A stretch of DNA of 64,000 nucleotides from Terribacillus aidingensis. GTDB taxonomy: Bacteria; Bacillota; Bacilli; Bacillales; Amphibacillaceae. Location of the stretch: positions 558,001 through 622,000 of the forward strand of contig NZ_OBEK01000001.1 of NCBI RefSeq assembly GCF_900215625.1, in the 5' to 3' direction. Positions 1-8,329 of this stretch are shown here, in pieces. Positions within the stretch are counted from its first letter, which is position 1. Each line of letters starts with the position of its first letter. The notes beneath the pieces were generated by a model. It had not been told where the DNA came from, did not search any database, and saw only the letters and a program-made list of their open reading frames with translations. The translations under genes were made by a program, and so were the position numbers.

Positions 1-293
1 TACCGCTTTGGATTGCAGTGGTGGTAGAAGAACATCCGCAAATGAAATTCCGGGAAGAAGATTATGCTTCTGCCAGCATGGTAATACAAAACTTTAGTTT
101 ACTTGCTTGGGAGAAGGGTATCGGAACGATTTGGAAGACGAATGCTTTACTTGAAAACCTGGAAGCGAGAGAGCTATTGCAAATTCAGCCAGGGGAGCGA
201 AATATTGCGCTTCTGCAAGTTGGGTATATTGGAAAAGAGCCGAAAGCGAAGCGGAGAATTCCTGCTAGTGACCGGATAACGATCTTGAAATAA
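1..293 (+). CDS. Nitroreductase family protein, 5' end cut by window
   Basis: This is the C-terminal part of an FMN-dependent nitroreductase-type oxidoreductase. The open frame runs in from the left edge (PLWIAVVVEE...), so the internal GTG at 18 is not the start. The motif SASMVIQNFSLLAWEKGIGT, in which an Ala/Ser-rich helix precedes a Gly-rich turn, and the tail VGYIGKEPKAKRR followed by P and AS are typical of the last third of nitroreductases such as B. subtilis YdgI/YfhC-type enzymes. These enzymes use NAD(P)H to reduce nitro groups or quinones in the cytoplasm. The FMN-binding N-terminus is outside the window, so the substrate class cannot be judged. The gene ends at a hairpin shared with the converging phn operon. 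Confidence 0.8.
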   Translation, partial: PLWIAVVVEEHPQMKFREEDYASASMVIQNFSLLAWEKGIGTIWKTNALLENLEARELLQIQPGERNIALLQVGYIGKEPKAKRRIPASDRITILK

Positions 294-331
294 AAACAGC
301 GATTCTGCGAGAGAGCAGAATCGCTGTTTTT
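292..331. terminator. Bidirectional intrinsic terminator
   Basis: A 17-bp perfect inverted repeat (arms 292-308 and 315-331, 6-nt loop) begins with A5 and ends with T5, so it can terminate both the nitroreductase transcript and the converging phnE transcript. Confidence 0.85.
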
Positions 332-333
332 AT

Positions 334-1146
334 TTAGACGATTTTCTTCCGGAAGTATCCGGAGATTAAGTCAATTAAGGATACGAGCAGAATGATACCG
401 AGTAAGATAACCCCGACTCGCGGCCAGTTTCGAGATTGCAGTGCAAAGATAAGCGGTGCACCGATACCACCAGCACCAATGATACCTAAAATGGATGCTC
501 CCCTGACGTTCAGTTCAAAACGATAAAGCGTATAAGAAATGAAGCCAGGCAGTACTTGTGGCAAAACAGAGTAGACAAGCACTTGAAGACGGTTAGCTCC
601 GGTAGCAATCAATGCTTCTTTTGGTCCATGGTCGATTGCTTCTACTTCCTCAGCAAATAACTTGCCAAGCATTCCAATAGAATGAAGCCCTAAAGCTAGC
701 ACTCCTGCAAAGGAACCTGGTCCAACAGCTTTAATGAAGATAATTGCCAGGACAACTTCTGGGAAAACGCGAATGAAACTAAGAACAAACCGACCAATAC
801 CCGTAACGAAAAATCCTGATTTATCGCGGCGAGTTGCAGCCCAGAAGCCAAACGGGATGGTAAGAACAGCCGAAATAAACGTTCCAAGAATAGAGATGGC
901 CAGTGTATCGATCAGGCCGTAAATCAGTCCCTCGGCACCCGGAACAAAATCCCAGTCAGGCTGGATAATTCCGTTTAAAATGGCTTTTGATATCTGTCCG
1001 GCAGTTTCTTTGATTTCGAACGTTTCGACACCCGCAAAAGCCCAAATATAAATTGCAGCTAGAATAACTAAAATTAACACACGATTGAACATGCGTTTAC
1101 CGCGACCTGTTGGTTTAGCGACAGTTTGTGTGGAAAGTTGGCTCAT
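334..1146 (-). CDS. phnE: Phosphonate-type ABC transporter permease PhnE (second copy)
   Basis: This 270-residue inner-membrane permease belongs to the PhnE family (BPD_transp_1 fold). It has a cytoplasmic N-terminus, a TM helix near residues 20-42, and further helices. The conserved EAA-type loop sits in the second half (EAIDHGPKEALIATGANRLQ) and is followed by the family signature ELNVRGASILGIIGAGGIG. It overlaps the upstream permease by 4 nt (ATGA), so the two are translationally coupled and probably form a heterodimeric channel. The partners are ATPase PhnC and lipoprotein PhnD. No C-P lyase genes follow, so phosphonate, phosphite or phosphate are all possible substrates. Confidence 0.9.
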   Translation of the reverse strand: MSQLSTQTVAKPTGRGKRMFNRVLILVILAAIYIWAFAGVETFEIKETAGQISKAILNGIIQPDWDFVPGAEGLIYGLIDTLAISILGTFISAVLTIPFGFWAATRRDKSGFFVTGIGRFVLSFIRVFPEVVLAIIFIKAVGPGSFAGVLALGLHSIGMLGKLFAEEVEAIDHGPKEALIATGANRLQVLVYSVLPQVLPGFISYTLYRFELNVRGASILGIIGAGGIGAPLIFALQSRNWPRVGVILLGIILLVSLIDLISGYFRKKIV

Positions 1147-1940
1147 AGTAATTTCTCCCGAAGTTTATTACTCACAAAGTCAATGATTAACACAACCACA
1201 AGTGTTGCGATAATTAACGTATTAACTCGCGGATAATTAAAGAAGCCAAGGTTGCTGTCGTAATACAGCCCAATACCGCCGGCTCCTACAAGACCTAGTA
1301 TAGCAGCAGCTCGAATATTCACCTCAAATGTATAAAGCACATAGGAGACAAAATAAGCAGCGGCCTGTGGAATGATAGAAAAGGCAATCCATTGAAACTT
1401 GTTAGCACCAACTGCAGTCATCGCTTCTAATGGACCTTTATCAATCCCTTCGACTGATTCATAAGTTAGTTTGGCAATAATACCGACAGAGAAAATGGTT
1501 AAAGCGAAAATACCTGGAATCATACCTAAACCGAAAATTGCTACAAAGATTGCCGCCAGTAGCAATTCCGGAATTGTACGAATTAAGTTCAGTACAAAGC
1601 GAGCTGGATACGAAATCCACGGGATACGGTTAACATTATTCGCACATAGCAGAATAACAGGAATGGAAATAATGGCACCGAACGTCGTGCCGATGACAGC
1701 CATGCGAATTGTTTCCAGCATTGGCTCGATAATATCCTTAAAATAAGCCCAATCTGGCGGGAACATGTCGACAATAAGGCTGCCCATCTGATCACGGTTG
1801 TTGAATAAATCCATAATACTTGAGCCTGTTCGCTGATAACTGAGTACAAGCAGAATAAGGATAATTGCTGCCGTTAGGTAATGCTTCAGCTTAGAGGGGG
1901 GTCTCGGAACCGTCTTTTTCGGAGTCTGGCTCTGGCTCAT
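1143..1940 (-). CDS. phnE: Phosphonate-type ABC transporter permease PhnE (first copy)
   Basis: This 265-residue permease is paralogous to the next gene. Hydrophobic segments begin near residue 20. The cytoplasmic coupling loop reads [20 protein letters not shown], followed by [17 protein letters not shown], the PhnE hallmark. It overlaps phnC by 4 nt and the second phnE by 4 nt, a compact operon. Two separate PhnE subunits are common in Firmicutes phn-type importers. The membrane domain carries the substrate across after ATP hydrolysis by PhnC. Confidence 0.9.
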   Translation of the reverse strand: MSQSQTPKKTVPRPPSKLKHYLTAAIILILLVLSYQRTGSSIMDLFNNRDQMGSLIVDMFPPDWAYFKDIIEPMLETIRMAVIGTTFGAIISIPVILLCANNVNRIPWISYPARFVLNLIRTIPELLLAAIFVAIFGLGMIPGIFALTIFSVGIIAKLTYESVEGIDKGPLEAMTAVGANKFQWIAFSIIPQAAAYFVSYVLYTFEVNIRAAAILGLVGAGGIGLYYDSNLGFFNYPRVNTLIIATLVVVLIIDFVSNKLREKLL

Positions 1941-2716
1941 TCCGCTCCAGCTCCAATCCCGCGCTTCTGTTCTTCCTCCAGCTGCTGTCCGTAAATCTCT
2001 CTGAATTTCTCATCAGTAGCTTCTTCGACAGGACCATCAAACACGACTTCTCCAGCATTTAATCCAATAATACGTGTTGCATACTGACGTGCAATATCAA
2101 TGAAGTGGAGGTTAACTACGGTGGTGATGCCAAGCTCCTGATTGATTTTTTTCAGGTCATCCATTACTTGTTTAGTAGTCAGTGGATCAAGAGAGGCTAC
2201 TGGTTCATCGGCAAGAATAATTTTCGCTTCTTGCGCTAACGCGCGGGCAATGGAAACGCGCTGCTGCTGTCCACCCGATAGCTGGTCAGAACGCGTATAA
2301 GCCTTATCCGCTATGTTAACTCGATCTAACGCATTAAGAGCTAGATTTACATCTTGTTTAGGGAATAATCCGAAAATAGTTCGTAAGGTGGAATGGTAGG
2401 CAACGCGCCCTGAAAGTACATTCCGCAGGACAGAAGACCGCTTTACAAGGTTGAAACTTTGGAAAATCATGCCGATATCTCGTCTGATCATGCGCAGATT
2501 TTTACCTTTCGCTGCGGTGATGGAGGCATTATCAATCATAATTTCCCCTTCAGAGATTTCGTGTAATCTATTAATCGAGCGCAGCAAAGTGGACTTACCA
2601 GCTCCAGAAAGACCGACAATGACAATAAACTCGCCTTTTTCGATAGTTAAGTTGATGTTCTTTAAACCTTTGACGCCATTAGGATATGTTTTCGAAACAT
2701 TGCGAAATTCTATCAC
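1937..2716 (-). CDS. phnC: Phosphonate-type ABC transporter ATP-binding protein PhnC
   Basis: This 259-residue ABC ATPase has Walker [15 protein letters not shown] near residue 36, the signature [17 protein letters not shown], and Walker [13 protein letters not shown], followed by an H-loop histidine (NLHFID). Length and motifs match PhnC. Translation starts at GTG 2716, preceded by a modest GGTTGG site. The frame overlaps phnE by 4 nt. It lies 149 bp downstream of phnD, with a hairpin in the gap that probably lowers expression relative to the binding protein. It powers the PhnD-PhnE-PhnE importer. Confidence 0.92.
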   Translation of the reverse strand: MIEFRNVSKTYPNGVKGLKNINLTIEKGEFIVIVGLSGAGKSTLLRSINRLHEISEGEIMIDNASITAAKGKNLRMIRRDIGMIFQSFNLVKRSSVLRNVLSGRVAYHSTLRTIFGLFPKQDVNLALNALDRVNIADKAYTRSDQLSGGQQQRVSIARALAQEAKIILADEPVASLDPLTTKQVMDDLKKINQELGITTVVNLHFIDIARQYATRIIGLNAGEVVFDGPVEEATDEKFREIYGQQLEEEQKRGIGAGAE

Positions 2717-2794
2717 TTTCTATACCAACCTTTTTATGTAGTTTAATAGTTAAAGATAATAAAGAATACTGTTCGGAAAAAATATACATACAGA

Positions 2795-2835
2795 CAAAAG
2801 CCCAGCCAGTCTAAGGAAAATCTCAGGCTGGCTGG
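2795..2835 (-). terminator. Hairpin between phnD and phnC (probable partial terminator)
   Basis: On the minus strand an 8-bp CCAGCCAG/CTGGCTGG stem is followed by GCTTTTGTC. The long loop and short T run suggest partial read-through, a common way to keep the binding-protein transcript more abundant than the ATPase and permeases. Confidence 0.5.
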
Positions 2836-2865
2836 ATTGATTGATAAACTATGAAAGAAACTGGA

Positions 2866-3804
2866 TTATTGTTCTGCGAATTTTTGATAGTCACGTACGA
2901 TATCAAAGTTGCTGTCTTCAGACTCTACATAACCTTCGTGTGAGTAAACTTCACGGATGATTTCCAAACCTTCCGGATCTTTACCGATGTTGATGAAAGC
3001 ATCGGTGATTTTTTCTTTCCACTCGTCACTCATATCCGGAGTAACAGCAATTGTATCATTTGGAATCTTTTCTGTAGTTGCAATAACTTTTGTATCTTCG
3101 AATACGCTCGGATAGTCACCTTTAACAACGTTACGTGCATCCTGGAAAGTAACAGCTGCATCTGTATCGCCATTCAATACGCTGACGATACCGGCATCGT
3201 GGCCTTTAACAATAGTAGGAGTCAAGTCAGACTGGATGTCCAAACCAGCGTCATCAAGTGCACCAGCCGGCCACACATAGCCTGCAGATGAAGTTACATC
3301 CTGTACAGCGATGCTCTTACCTTTAAGATCTTCAAGAGATTCAATGTCGGAATCCTTCTTCACGACAAACTGTGCTAGATAAAAGTCTACTAGTTCATCA
3401 GTTGGAGAACCGTCTTCCGGATTAACGCCATAACGCTGAGACTGTAAAATGACATCAGCTGCACCTTTATCATGCGCCAAAGCGTATGCTGTAGGCGGAA
3501 GGAAACCAACGTCTACTTGATCAGAAGCCATTGCTTCAACGATTGTATTGTAGTTAGTAGATACACTTACATCAACTGGAATACCAAGCTCTTCCTTAAG
3601 AAGTCCTTCAAGCGGCTCTGCTTTTGCTTCCAAAGTCTCTGCGTTCTGAGAAGGAACAAATTGTACGCGAAGTTCTTTTAGGTCTTCGTTATTTTTACTG
3701 TCGCTTCCGCTGCCTTCTGCACTAGAATCATCCGATCCGCATGCACTAAGCAAGCCTGCTGCTAGAAATAGAGTTGCGCCAACACCTGCAATTTTCTTAA
3801 ACAT
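2866..3804 (-). CDS. phnD: Phosphonate/phosphite/phosphate-type binding lipoprotein PhnD
   Basis: This 312-residue substrate-binding lipoprotein starts at ATG 3804. The start is chosen because the signal peptide MFKKIAGVG... and lipobox LLSAC begin there behind a GGGGG-type ribosome site; the longer frame to 3846 adds an unlikely 14-residue head. A Ser/Asp/Asn-rich linker follows the lipidated Cys. The mature part carries PhnD-family blocks: LRVQFVPSQNAETLEAKAEP, VDVGFLPPTAYALA, the IAVQDVTSSAGYVWPAGAL ligand loop and DAAVTFQDA. It delivers the ligand to PhnE/PhnC. Upstream PhoP boxes indicate induction by phosphate starvation. Confidence 0.92.
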   Translation of the reverse strand: MFKKIAGVGATLFLAAGLLSACGSDDSSAEGSGSDSKNNEDLKELRVQFVPSQNAETLEAKAEPLEGLLKEELGIPVDVSVSTNYNTIVEAMASDQVDVGFLPPTAYALAHDKGAADVILQSQRYGVNPEDGSPTDELVDFYLAQFVVKKDSDIESLEDLKGKSIAVQDVTSSAGYVWPAGALDDAGLDIQSDLTPTIVKGHDAGIVSVLNGDTDAAVTFQDARNVVKGDYPSVFEDTKVIATTEKIPNDTIAVTPDMSDEWKEKITDAFINIGKDPEGLEIIREVYSHEGYVESEDSNFDIVRDYQKFAEQ

Positions 3805-3845
3805 GATATACCCCCAAAGTTTGTTTAATTTGCACTGCATGAACA

Positions 3846-3899
3846 ACTATATCACGTCTTGTTCCAGTTTATGTTAACTTACTGTAATAAGAATGTAAA
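3846..3899 (-). promoter_or_regulatory. PhoP-box promoter of the phn operon
   Basis: Reading toward phnD on the minus strand, three TT(A/T)ACA-type hexamers lie at exactly 11-bp steps: TTTACA (3899-3894), ATTACA (3888-3883) and TTAACA (3877-3872). A weaker TGGAAC follows at 3866-3861. A -10 TATAGT lies at 3851-3846. With the start site near 3840 the repeats span about -21 to -59, the position known for PhoP core binding regions in Bacillus. The pattern is seen directly; regulation by PhoPR is inferred. Confidence 0.8.
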
Positions 3900-3912
3900 G
3901 ATAGATTTAGCA

Positions 3913-3921
3913 TGTTATGAT
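3913..3921 (+). promoter_or_regulatory. Candidate extended -10 for the 5'-nucleotidase gene
   Basis: TGTTATGAT (TGn plus TATGAT) lies 55 bp before the ATG at 3977. No good -35 is visible. Its upstream side abuts the PhoP boxes, so the divergent gene could share control. Confidence 0.4.
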
Positions 3922-3976
3922 AGATAATAGCAAATACTGTTTTAATTCAGAAAACGATGCAGGAGGAATGGCCTGA

Positions 3977-5554
3977 ATGAGCGAAAAAACGACAAATATT
4001 ACCTTGCTTGTAACGAGTGATGTACATGGTAATATCTTTCCGACTACCTATCGTGATAGAGAACCGGCGCCGCTTGGATTGGCACGTGTGGCTAATCTAA
4101 TCAAACAGATACGGCAGAATAAAGAACATGTTCTGCTTCTTGATAATGGCGATATGATACAAGGAACACCACTGACATATCATCATGCAAAATACGGGGC
4201 ACCCAAAGATAATCCAATGATCCGCTGCATGAATGAATTGCAATATGATGCTGCCGTAATCGGAAATCATGAGTTCAATTACGGCATATCTTACTTGCAG
4301 GCGGCTATCCAATCAGCTGATTTTCCGTATCTTTGCGGTAACATATTGGATGAGACAAAGAAGGAACCTGTCTTTGGAAAGCCATACAAAATTCAAATGG
4401 TAGATGGAGTAAAACTAGCTATCGTTGGTGTTACCACGCATTTCATTCCAAACTGGGAAGATCCCAATCATATTGAAGGTCTGGCCTTTGAGCATGTGCT
4501 GGAATCGACAAGAAGATGGGTAAAGAAAGTCCGAGACGAAGAACAGCCGGATGTACTTGTCGTTGCTTATCACGGTGGTTTCGAACGTGATTTGGAGACA
4601 GGCAGTCCAACTGAATCTCTTACTGGGGAAAACGTGGGCTATGAGATGTGCCATTCTATAGAAGGAATTGATGTTTTGGTAACAGGACATCAGCATCGAA
4701 CACTAGCGGAAAAGGTAAATGGAGTCACAGTGATACAGCCAGGTTCTACTGGTGCATTTCTTGGTGAAGTTACCATTGATGTTGAGCAGCTGCATAATAA
4801 GAAGAAAAGCGTCACAACAGAATCAAAAATACATCCTATTACAAACGACATTGACCCGGATGAACGGCTTTTGACCCTAGTTTCTTCCTATGAAAAGGAA
4901 ACACAGGAATGGCTTGATCAGCCAATCGGAAAAATTGATGGCGATATGATCATCCATGATGCTTTTGAAACGAGATTGAAGGAGACAGCTTTCATTGAAT
5001 TTATTAACAAAGTACAAATGGATGCAGCTGCTGTAGATATATCCAGTACCGCCTTGTTCCACAATGCTTCTCCGGGTTTCCCGGAAAACATTACGATGCG
5101 GGATATTGTTTCTAACTATATTTATCCAAACACATTAAAGGTTATAGAGATTACAGGCGCTGATATGAAACAGGCACTCGAACTATCAGCAACTTATTTC
5201 TCCTTAAATGAAGATGCAGAGCTTGAGGTCAGCCAGTCCTTTCTGGAACCAAAACCGCAGCATTATAATTACGATATGTGGGAAGGTATCGATTACACAT
5301 TGGATATTAGCCGAGAGATCGGAGACAGGGTTCAAGAGTTGTCGATAAAAGGGAAGCCTGTTTCGGCAGATGAGTCATATCATGTAGTGATGAATAATTA
5401 TCGGGCAGCTGGCGGGGGAGATTATGTCATGTTCAAAGGTAAACCGGTGGTCCGTGAGATTACAACGGACATGACAGAATTGATCGCGGATTATATTAGC
5501 CAACGAGAAGTAATTGAAGCAACTTGCAACCATAATTGGCAAGTTCAAAAGTGA
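3977..5554 (+). CDS. Bifunctional metallophosphatase / 5'-nucleotidase family protein
   Basis: This 525-residue two-domain enzyme has an N-terminal calcineurin-like metallophosphoesterase domain (residues about 5-250) with all metal motifs: SDVHGN, DNGDMIQG, GNHEFNYG, AYHGG and TGHQHR. A C-terminal 5'-nucleotidase domain has the substrate-stacking motif NNYRAAGGGDY near residue 470. The family hydrolyses nucleoside monophosphates, 2',3'-cyclic nucleotides or UDP-sugars, releasing phosphate or sugar phosphate. There is no signal peptide or sortase motif, unlike exported YfkN or UshA, so a cytoplasmic role like that of B. subtilis YunD is more likely. AGGAGG at 3961 fixes the start. It is divergent from the phn operon, suggesting a shared phosphate-scavenging context. 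Confidence 0.88.
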   Translation: MSEKTTNITLLVTSDVHGNIFPTTYRDREPAPLGLARVANLIKQIRQNKEHVLLLDNGDMIQGTPLTYHHAKYGAPKDNPMIRCMNELQYDAAVIGNHEFNYGISYLQAAIQSADFPYLCGNILDETKKEPVFGKPYKIQMVDGVKLAIVGVTTHFIPNWEDPNHIEGLAFEHVLESTRRWVKKVRDEEQPDVLVVAYHGGFERDLETGSPTESLTGENVGYEMCHSIEGIDVLVTGHQHRTLAEKVNGVTVIQPGSTGAFLGEVTIDVEQLHNKKKSVTTESKIHPITNDIDPDERLLTLVSSYEKETQEWLDQPIGKIDGDMIIHDAFETRLKETAFIEFINKVQMDAAAVDISSTALFHNASPGFPENITMRDIVSNYIYPNTLKVIEITGADMKQALELSATYFSLNEDAELEVSQSFLEPKPQHYNYDMWEGIDYTLDISREIGDRVQELSIKGKPVSADESYHVVMNNYRAAGGGDYVMFKGKPVVREITTDMTELIADYISQREVIEATCNHNWQVQK

Positions 5555-5557
5555 GAA

Positions 5558-5582
5558 GCAGGGGTATTAGCTCCTGTTTTTC
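5558..5582 (+). terminator. Intrinsic terminator after the 5'-nucleotidase gene
   Basis: The stem CAGGGG/CTCCTG (one G-T pair) with a 6-nt loop is followed by TTTTT. Confidence 0.7.
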
Positions 5583-5930
5583 GTTTGAATTTGGGAAATA
5601 AAGGTATTTAGGAGTTGTCTTTTGTAACATTTGTCCTAAAAACACTGGAAAAACGACAGAAAATGATGCGATAAAAACAAAATTAAGCCTAGTCAATAAA
5701 AAAATGCACTTTTTTATATTCCATTTTTTAGGTCAAAAACGCGGGTTTTTATTACAAAAATACCTGATAAAGCTTGGTTATGCTTCCGTTTATTACGAAA
5801 AGGTTACAATGTAACATCAATATTGCGGAGAAGAGATGCTGTAATATAACCTTAAACTTCTTGTAACCCACTGGGTTAAGCCCATGTGATAGCATAAGTC
5901 TTGTTAGAAATTTAAGGAGGTAGACGACGT
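5583..5930 (+). promoter_or_regulatory. Leader and promoter region of the LysM/3D gene
   Basis: This AT-rich 348-bp stretch has no credible ORF. It holds several TGTAA words (TGTAAC near 5624, 5811 and 5863; TGTAAT near 5840) and an ATTACG-N5-GTTACA pair at 5792-5808. On the opposite strand that pair reads TGTAAC-N5-CGTAAT, one mismatch from the known WalR box TGTWAH-N5-TGTWAH. A short AACCCA/TGGGTT inverted repeat near 5866-5878 precedes the ribosome site. B. subtilis yocH is a WalR target, so WalRK control is plausible but not proven. I recognise no riboswitch. Confidence 0.4.
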
Positions 5931-6800
5931 ATGAAAAAAACAGTCGTATCTTTAGCTACAGGACTAGTGGTCGCGGGGGCATTCAGTACAACAGCATCAG
6001 CTGCTGAATATAACGTTCAAACAGGGGATACCCTTTGGGATATCGCGCACAAATACGAAGTAAGTGTTGATCAGCTTAAAGAGCTTAACCAACTTGATTC
6101 TGACCTAATTCTTCCTAATCAAAAGTTAAATATAGATAAAGAAACAACAAACACAACAGATTCATATACAGTAGTAAAAGGCGATACTATATCTAAGATC
6201 GCAGGGAAGTTCAACGTATCGGTTGGCGACATTAAAGCATGGAACAGCCTGAATTCCGATTTGATTGTAATAGGTCAGCAACTTGCAGTGACTGGCAGCG
6301 AAACAGCAGCGGCAGCACCAGTGAAACAAGAAGCGGCTAAAGCGGAAGCTCCGAAACAGGAAGCTCCAGCACAAGAAGCAGCACCGAAGCAAGAAGCTCC
6401 AAAACAAGAAACAGAGCCTAAACAAGAAGCGCCAGCACAACAGGAGTCTAAACAAGAAGCAGCTCCTGCCAAAGAAGAAACAGCAGCTGCAAGCACAAAC
6501 CAAGAAGCTACAAAAGAATTGACAGTATCAGCAACAGCATATACTGGACAATGTAATGGTTGTTCTGGTGTAACAGCTACTGGTATTGATTTGAATGCAA
6601 ATCCAGATGCTAAAGTCATTGCCGTAGATCCAAGTGTTATTCCTCTAGGATCTCGCGTATGGGTTGAGGGCTATGGAGAAGCAGTCGCTGGCGATACTGG
6701 CGGTGCGATTAAAGGTAACAAGATTGATGTACACGTACCTGACAAAGGCACAGCGCTTAGCTGGGGACGTAAATCTGTAACTGTAAAGGTTCTAGACTAA
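5931..6800 (+). CDS. yocH: Secreted LysM-3D cell-wall protein (YocH-like)
   Basis: This 289-residue exported protein has a Sec signal peptide (residues 1-25, cleaved after ASA) and two LysM peptidoglycan-binding repeats (about 26-70, YNVQTGDTLWDIAHKYEV, and 77-122, YTVVKGDTISKIAGKFNV). A roughly 70-residue low-complexity linker of Ala/Pro/Glu/Gln/Lys repeats (KQEAP, QEAAPK) follows. The C-terminal 3D domain (about 200-289) contains the name-giving Asp motif AVDPSVIPLGSRVWV, VAGDTGGAIKGNKIDVHV. The domain order and length match B. subtilis YocH, a wall hydrolase of the MltA-like/RpfB 3D fold. AAGGAGG at 5914-5920 supports the start. It probably assists wall turnover during growth. Confidence 0.9.
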   Translation: MKKTVVSLATGLVVAGAFSTTASAAEYNVQTGDTLWDIAHKYEVSVDQLKELNQLDSDLILPNQKLNIDKETTNTTDSYTVVKGDTISKIAGKFNVSVGDIKAWNSLNSDLIVIGQQLAVTGSETAAAAPVKQEAAKAEAPKQEAPAQEAAPKQEAPKQETEPKQEAPAQQESKQEAAPAKEETAAASTNQEATKELTVSATAYTGQCNGCSGVTATGIDLNANPDAKVIAVDPSVIPLGSRVWVEGYGEAVAGDTGGAIKGNKIDVHVPDKGTALSWGRKSVTVKVLD

Positions 6801-6815
6801 TACAAATAGATGCAG

Positions 6816-6854
6816 CAGGTAGAGCAAATGGCGGTTTGCTCTGCCTGTTTTTTA
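6816..6854 (+). terminator. Intrinsic terminator after yocH-like gene
   Basis: A 13-bp stem (CAGGTAGAGCAAA with TTTGCTCTGCCTG, one wobble) is followed by T6. Confidence 0.9.
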
Positions 6855-6899
6855 TTTATATATTATATTTTACCCGCTGGGGTGCAGGATAAACGCTAA

Positions 6900-7025
6900 T
6901 TATTTTAAATTTACTGACGATTTTCTCGTCTCATTTGTTTGCTTCATTTGTCCTTCATCTTGCAAACCGATGATGCTGAAACTAATGATCAGCAGAACGA
7001 AGATGCCGATCAGCCATTTATGCAT
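6900..7025 (-). CDS. Small membrane or exported peptide, 41 residues
   Basis: A short open frame starts at ATG 7025 behind AAGGGGGAAA (about 5 nt spacing) and stops with TAA at 6900-6902. The product begins MHKWLIGIFVLLIISFSIIG, a single hydrophobic helix that could be a TM anchor or uncleaved signal. A polar tail of 21 residues rich in Gln, Lys, Asn and Ser follows. I do not recognise the family. The strong ribosome site and clean signal-like N-terminus argue for a real gene. It sits alone between the yocH-like terminator and the helicase, opposite to both. Confidence 0.5.
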   Translation of the reverse strand: MHKWLIGIFVLLIISFSIIGLQDEGQMKQTNETRKSSVNLK

Positions 7026-7134
7026 ATAATTTCCCCCTTATTACGTGTATACTGATATCTTACAAACTTTTTGCGGGTACATCTAGAATAACTTCACATA
7101 ATAATACTGGAAAATGTATGAAAGAAGGAATAGA

Positions 7135-8283
7135 ATGAATCATTTCAGCGATTTAAACTTACAAGACAGCAGATTAGAACTGTTACATAAATCAGGGATA
7201 TCAGAACCGACTCCTGTCCAGCAGCAAGCTATACCGGAGATTTTGGCTGGAAAAGATGTGATTGCGAAAGCACAAACAGGTACCGGCAAGACGCTTGCTT
7301 TCTTGCTGCCAATACTTGAAATGCTTGATGCACAGAGTAAAGGAATACAAGCGCTTATTCTTAGCCCGACGAGAGAATTGGCGATTCAAATTTACGATGA
7401 ACTTGCCAAGCTGGTTCATCCAGAAGAAGAAATAGGCATCCTCGCTGTTTACGGGGGACAAGATATTGTGAAGCAGCTGAAGCGATTGGAAGGAAGAATA
7501 GATATCGTTGTGGCAACTCCGGGGCGGCTTCTGGATCACATGCGACGCGGCACAGTTGATTTGGCGCATGTTCGTACCTTTGTTTTGGATGAAGCAGATC
7601 AGATGCTTCATATGGGATTTTGGCATGATGTAAAAGATGTAGCGAATGCTTTGCCTAAGACAAAACAGACGTTATTGTTCTCTGCGACGATGCCAAAAGA
7701 AATCCGTCAGCTGGCAGGTACGCAAATGCAGCGCCCGAAGGAAATCACTATCGAAACAAACAATGTCACATTACAGGAAATTAAACAGATTGTGCTGGAA
7801 ATGTCAGATAGAGAAAAGCGCAATACACTTAAAACACTATTGCAAATGTATCGGCCATTTGCCGCAATTATCTTCTGCCGAACAAAAAGACGTGCATCTG
7901 AGCTGCATGGCTATTTGCGTGGACTAGGTCTCGAATCGGACGAGTTGCATGGCGATCTTTCACAAGCAAAACGGGAAAGAGCAATGAAAAATTTCCGTGA
8001 GTACAAAACCCAGTTCCTCGTTGCAACAGATGTAGCAGCTCGCGGATTAGATGTGGAAGGTGTCACGCATGTATTTAACTATGACTTGCCGGAGGATACA
8101 GAAAGCTATATTCACCGCATTGGACGTACCGGCAGAGCAGGAAGTACAGGCTTGACGGTCGCGTTTGTAACACCGCGTGACCATCATCAAATTAAGCAAA
8201 TTGAAAAAGAAACAAAACAGCGCTTGCCTCGAAAACAGCTAGTCTTTGGTGACAACGGCAAACCAGATTTACAGGATGCTTGA
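7135..8283 (+). CDS. DEAD-box ATP-dependent RNA helicase
   Basis: This 382-residue helicase consists only of the two RecA-like domains. Motifs in order are the Q motif (F-SDL... PTPVQQQAIP), motif I AQTGTGKT, Ia PTRELAIQ, Ib TPGRLLD, motif II DEAD, motif III SAT, motif IV IIFCRT, motif V ATDVAARGLD and motif VI HRIGRTGRAG. There is no basic or RRM C-terminal tail, so it is shorter than CshA and closer in size to B. subtilis YfmL. It likely remodels rRNA or mRNA duplexes. The start at 7135 (MNHFSDLN) fits the motif spacing and GAAGGAA site better than the upstream ATG at 7114. The trp operon promoter begins 12 bp after its stop. Confidence 0.9.
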   Translation: MNHFSDLNLQDSRLELLHKSGISEPTPVQQQAIPEILAGKDVIAKAQTGTGKTLAFLLPILEMLDAQSKGIQALILSPTRELAIQIYDELAKLVHPEEEIGILAVYGGQDIVKQLKRLEGRIDIVVATPGRLLDHMRRGTVDLAHVRTFVLDEADQMLHMGFWHDVKDVANALPKTKQTLLFSATMPKEIRQLAGTQMQRPKEITIETNNVTLQEIKQIVLEMSDREKRNTLKTLLQMYRPFAAIIFCRTKRRASELHGYLRGLGLESDELHGDLSQAKRERAMKNFREYKTQFLVATDVAARGLDVEGVTHVFNYDLPEDTESYIHRIGRTGRAGSTGLTVAFVTPRDHHQIKQIEKETKQRLPRKQLVFGDNGKPDLQDA

Positions 8284-8294
8284 AAAGAAACCTC

Positions 8295-8323
8295 TTGACA
8301 TGTGTTTACAAGGGGTCTACAAT
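8295..8323 (+). promoter_or_regulatory. Sigma-A promoter of the trp operon
   Basis: TTGACA (8295-8300), a 17-bp spacer and TACAAT (8318-8323) form a near-consensus promoter. The transcript would begin near 8330, just before the first T-box stem I. Confidence 0.9.
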
Positions 8324-8329
8324 GAATCC

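Noticed and set aside
5583-5930. Possible c-di-AMP (ydaO/yuaA) riboswitch ahead of the LysM/3D gene
   Set aside because: Such switches precede some wall-hydrolase genes, but the conserved ydaO core motifs are not visible here.
6162-6619. Two overlapping minus-strand ORFs opposite the yocH-like gene (113 and 114 residues)
   Set aside because: They are complements of the repetitive Ala/Glu/Lys/Gln linker and have Cys/Ser/Phe-rich low-complexity products, without ribosome sites.
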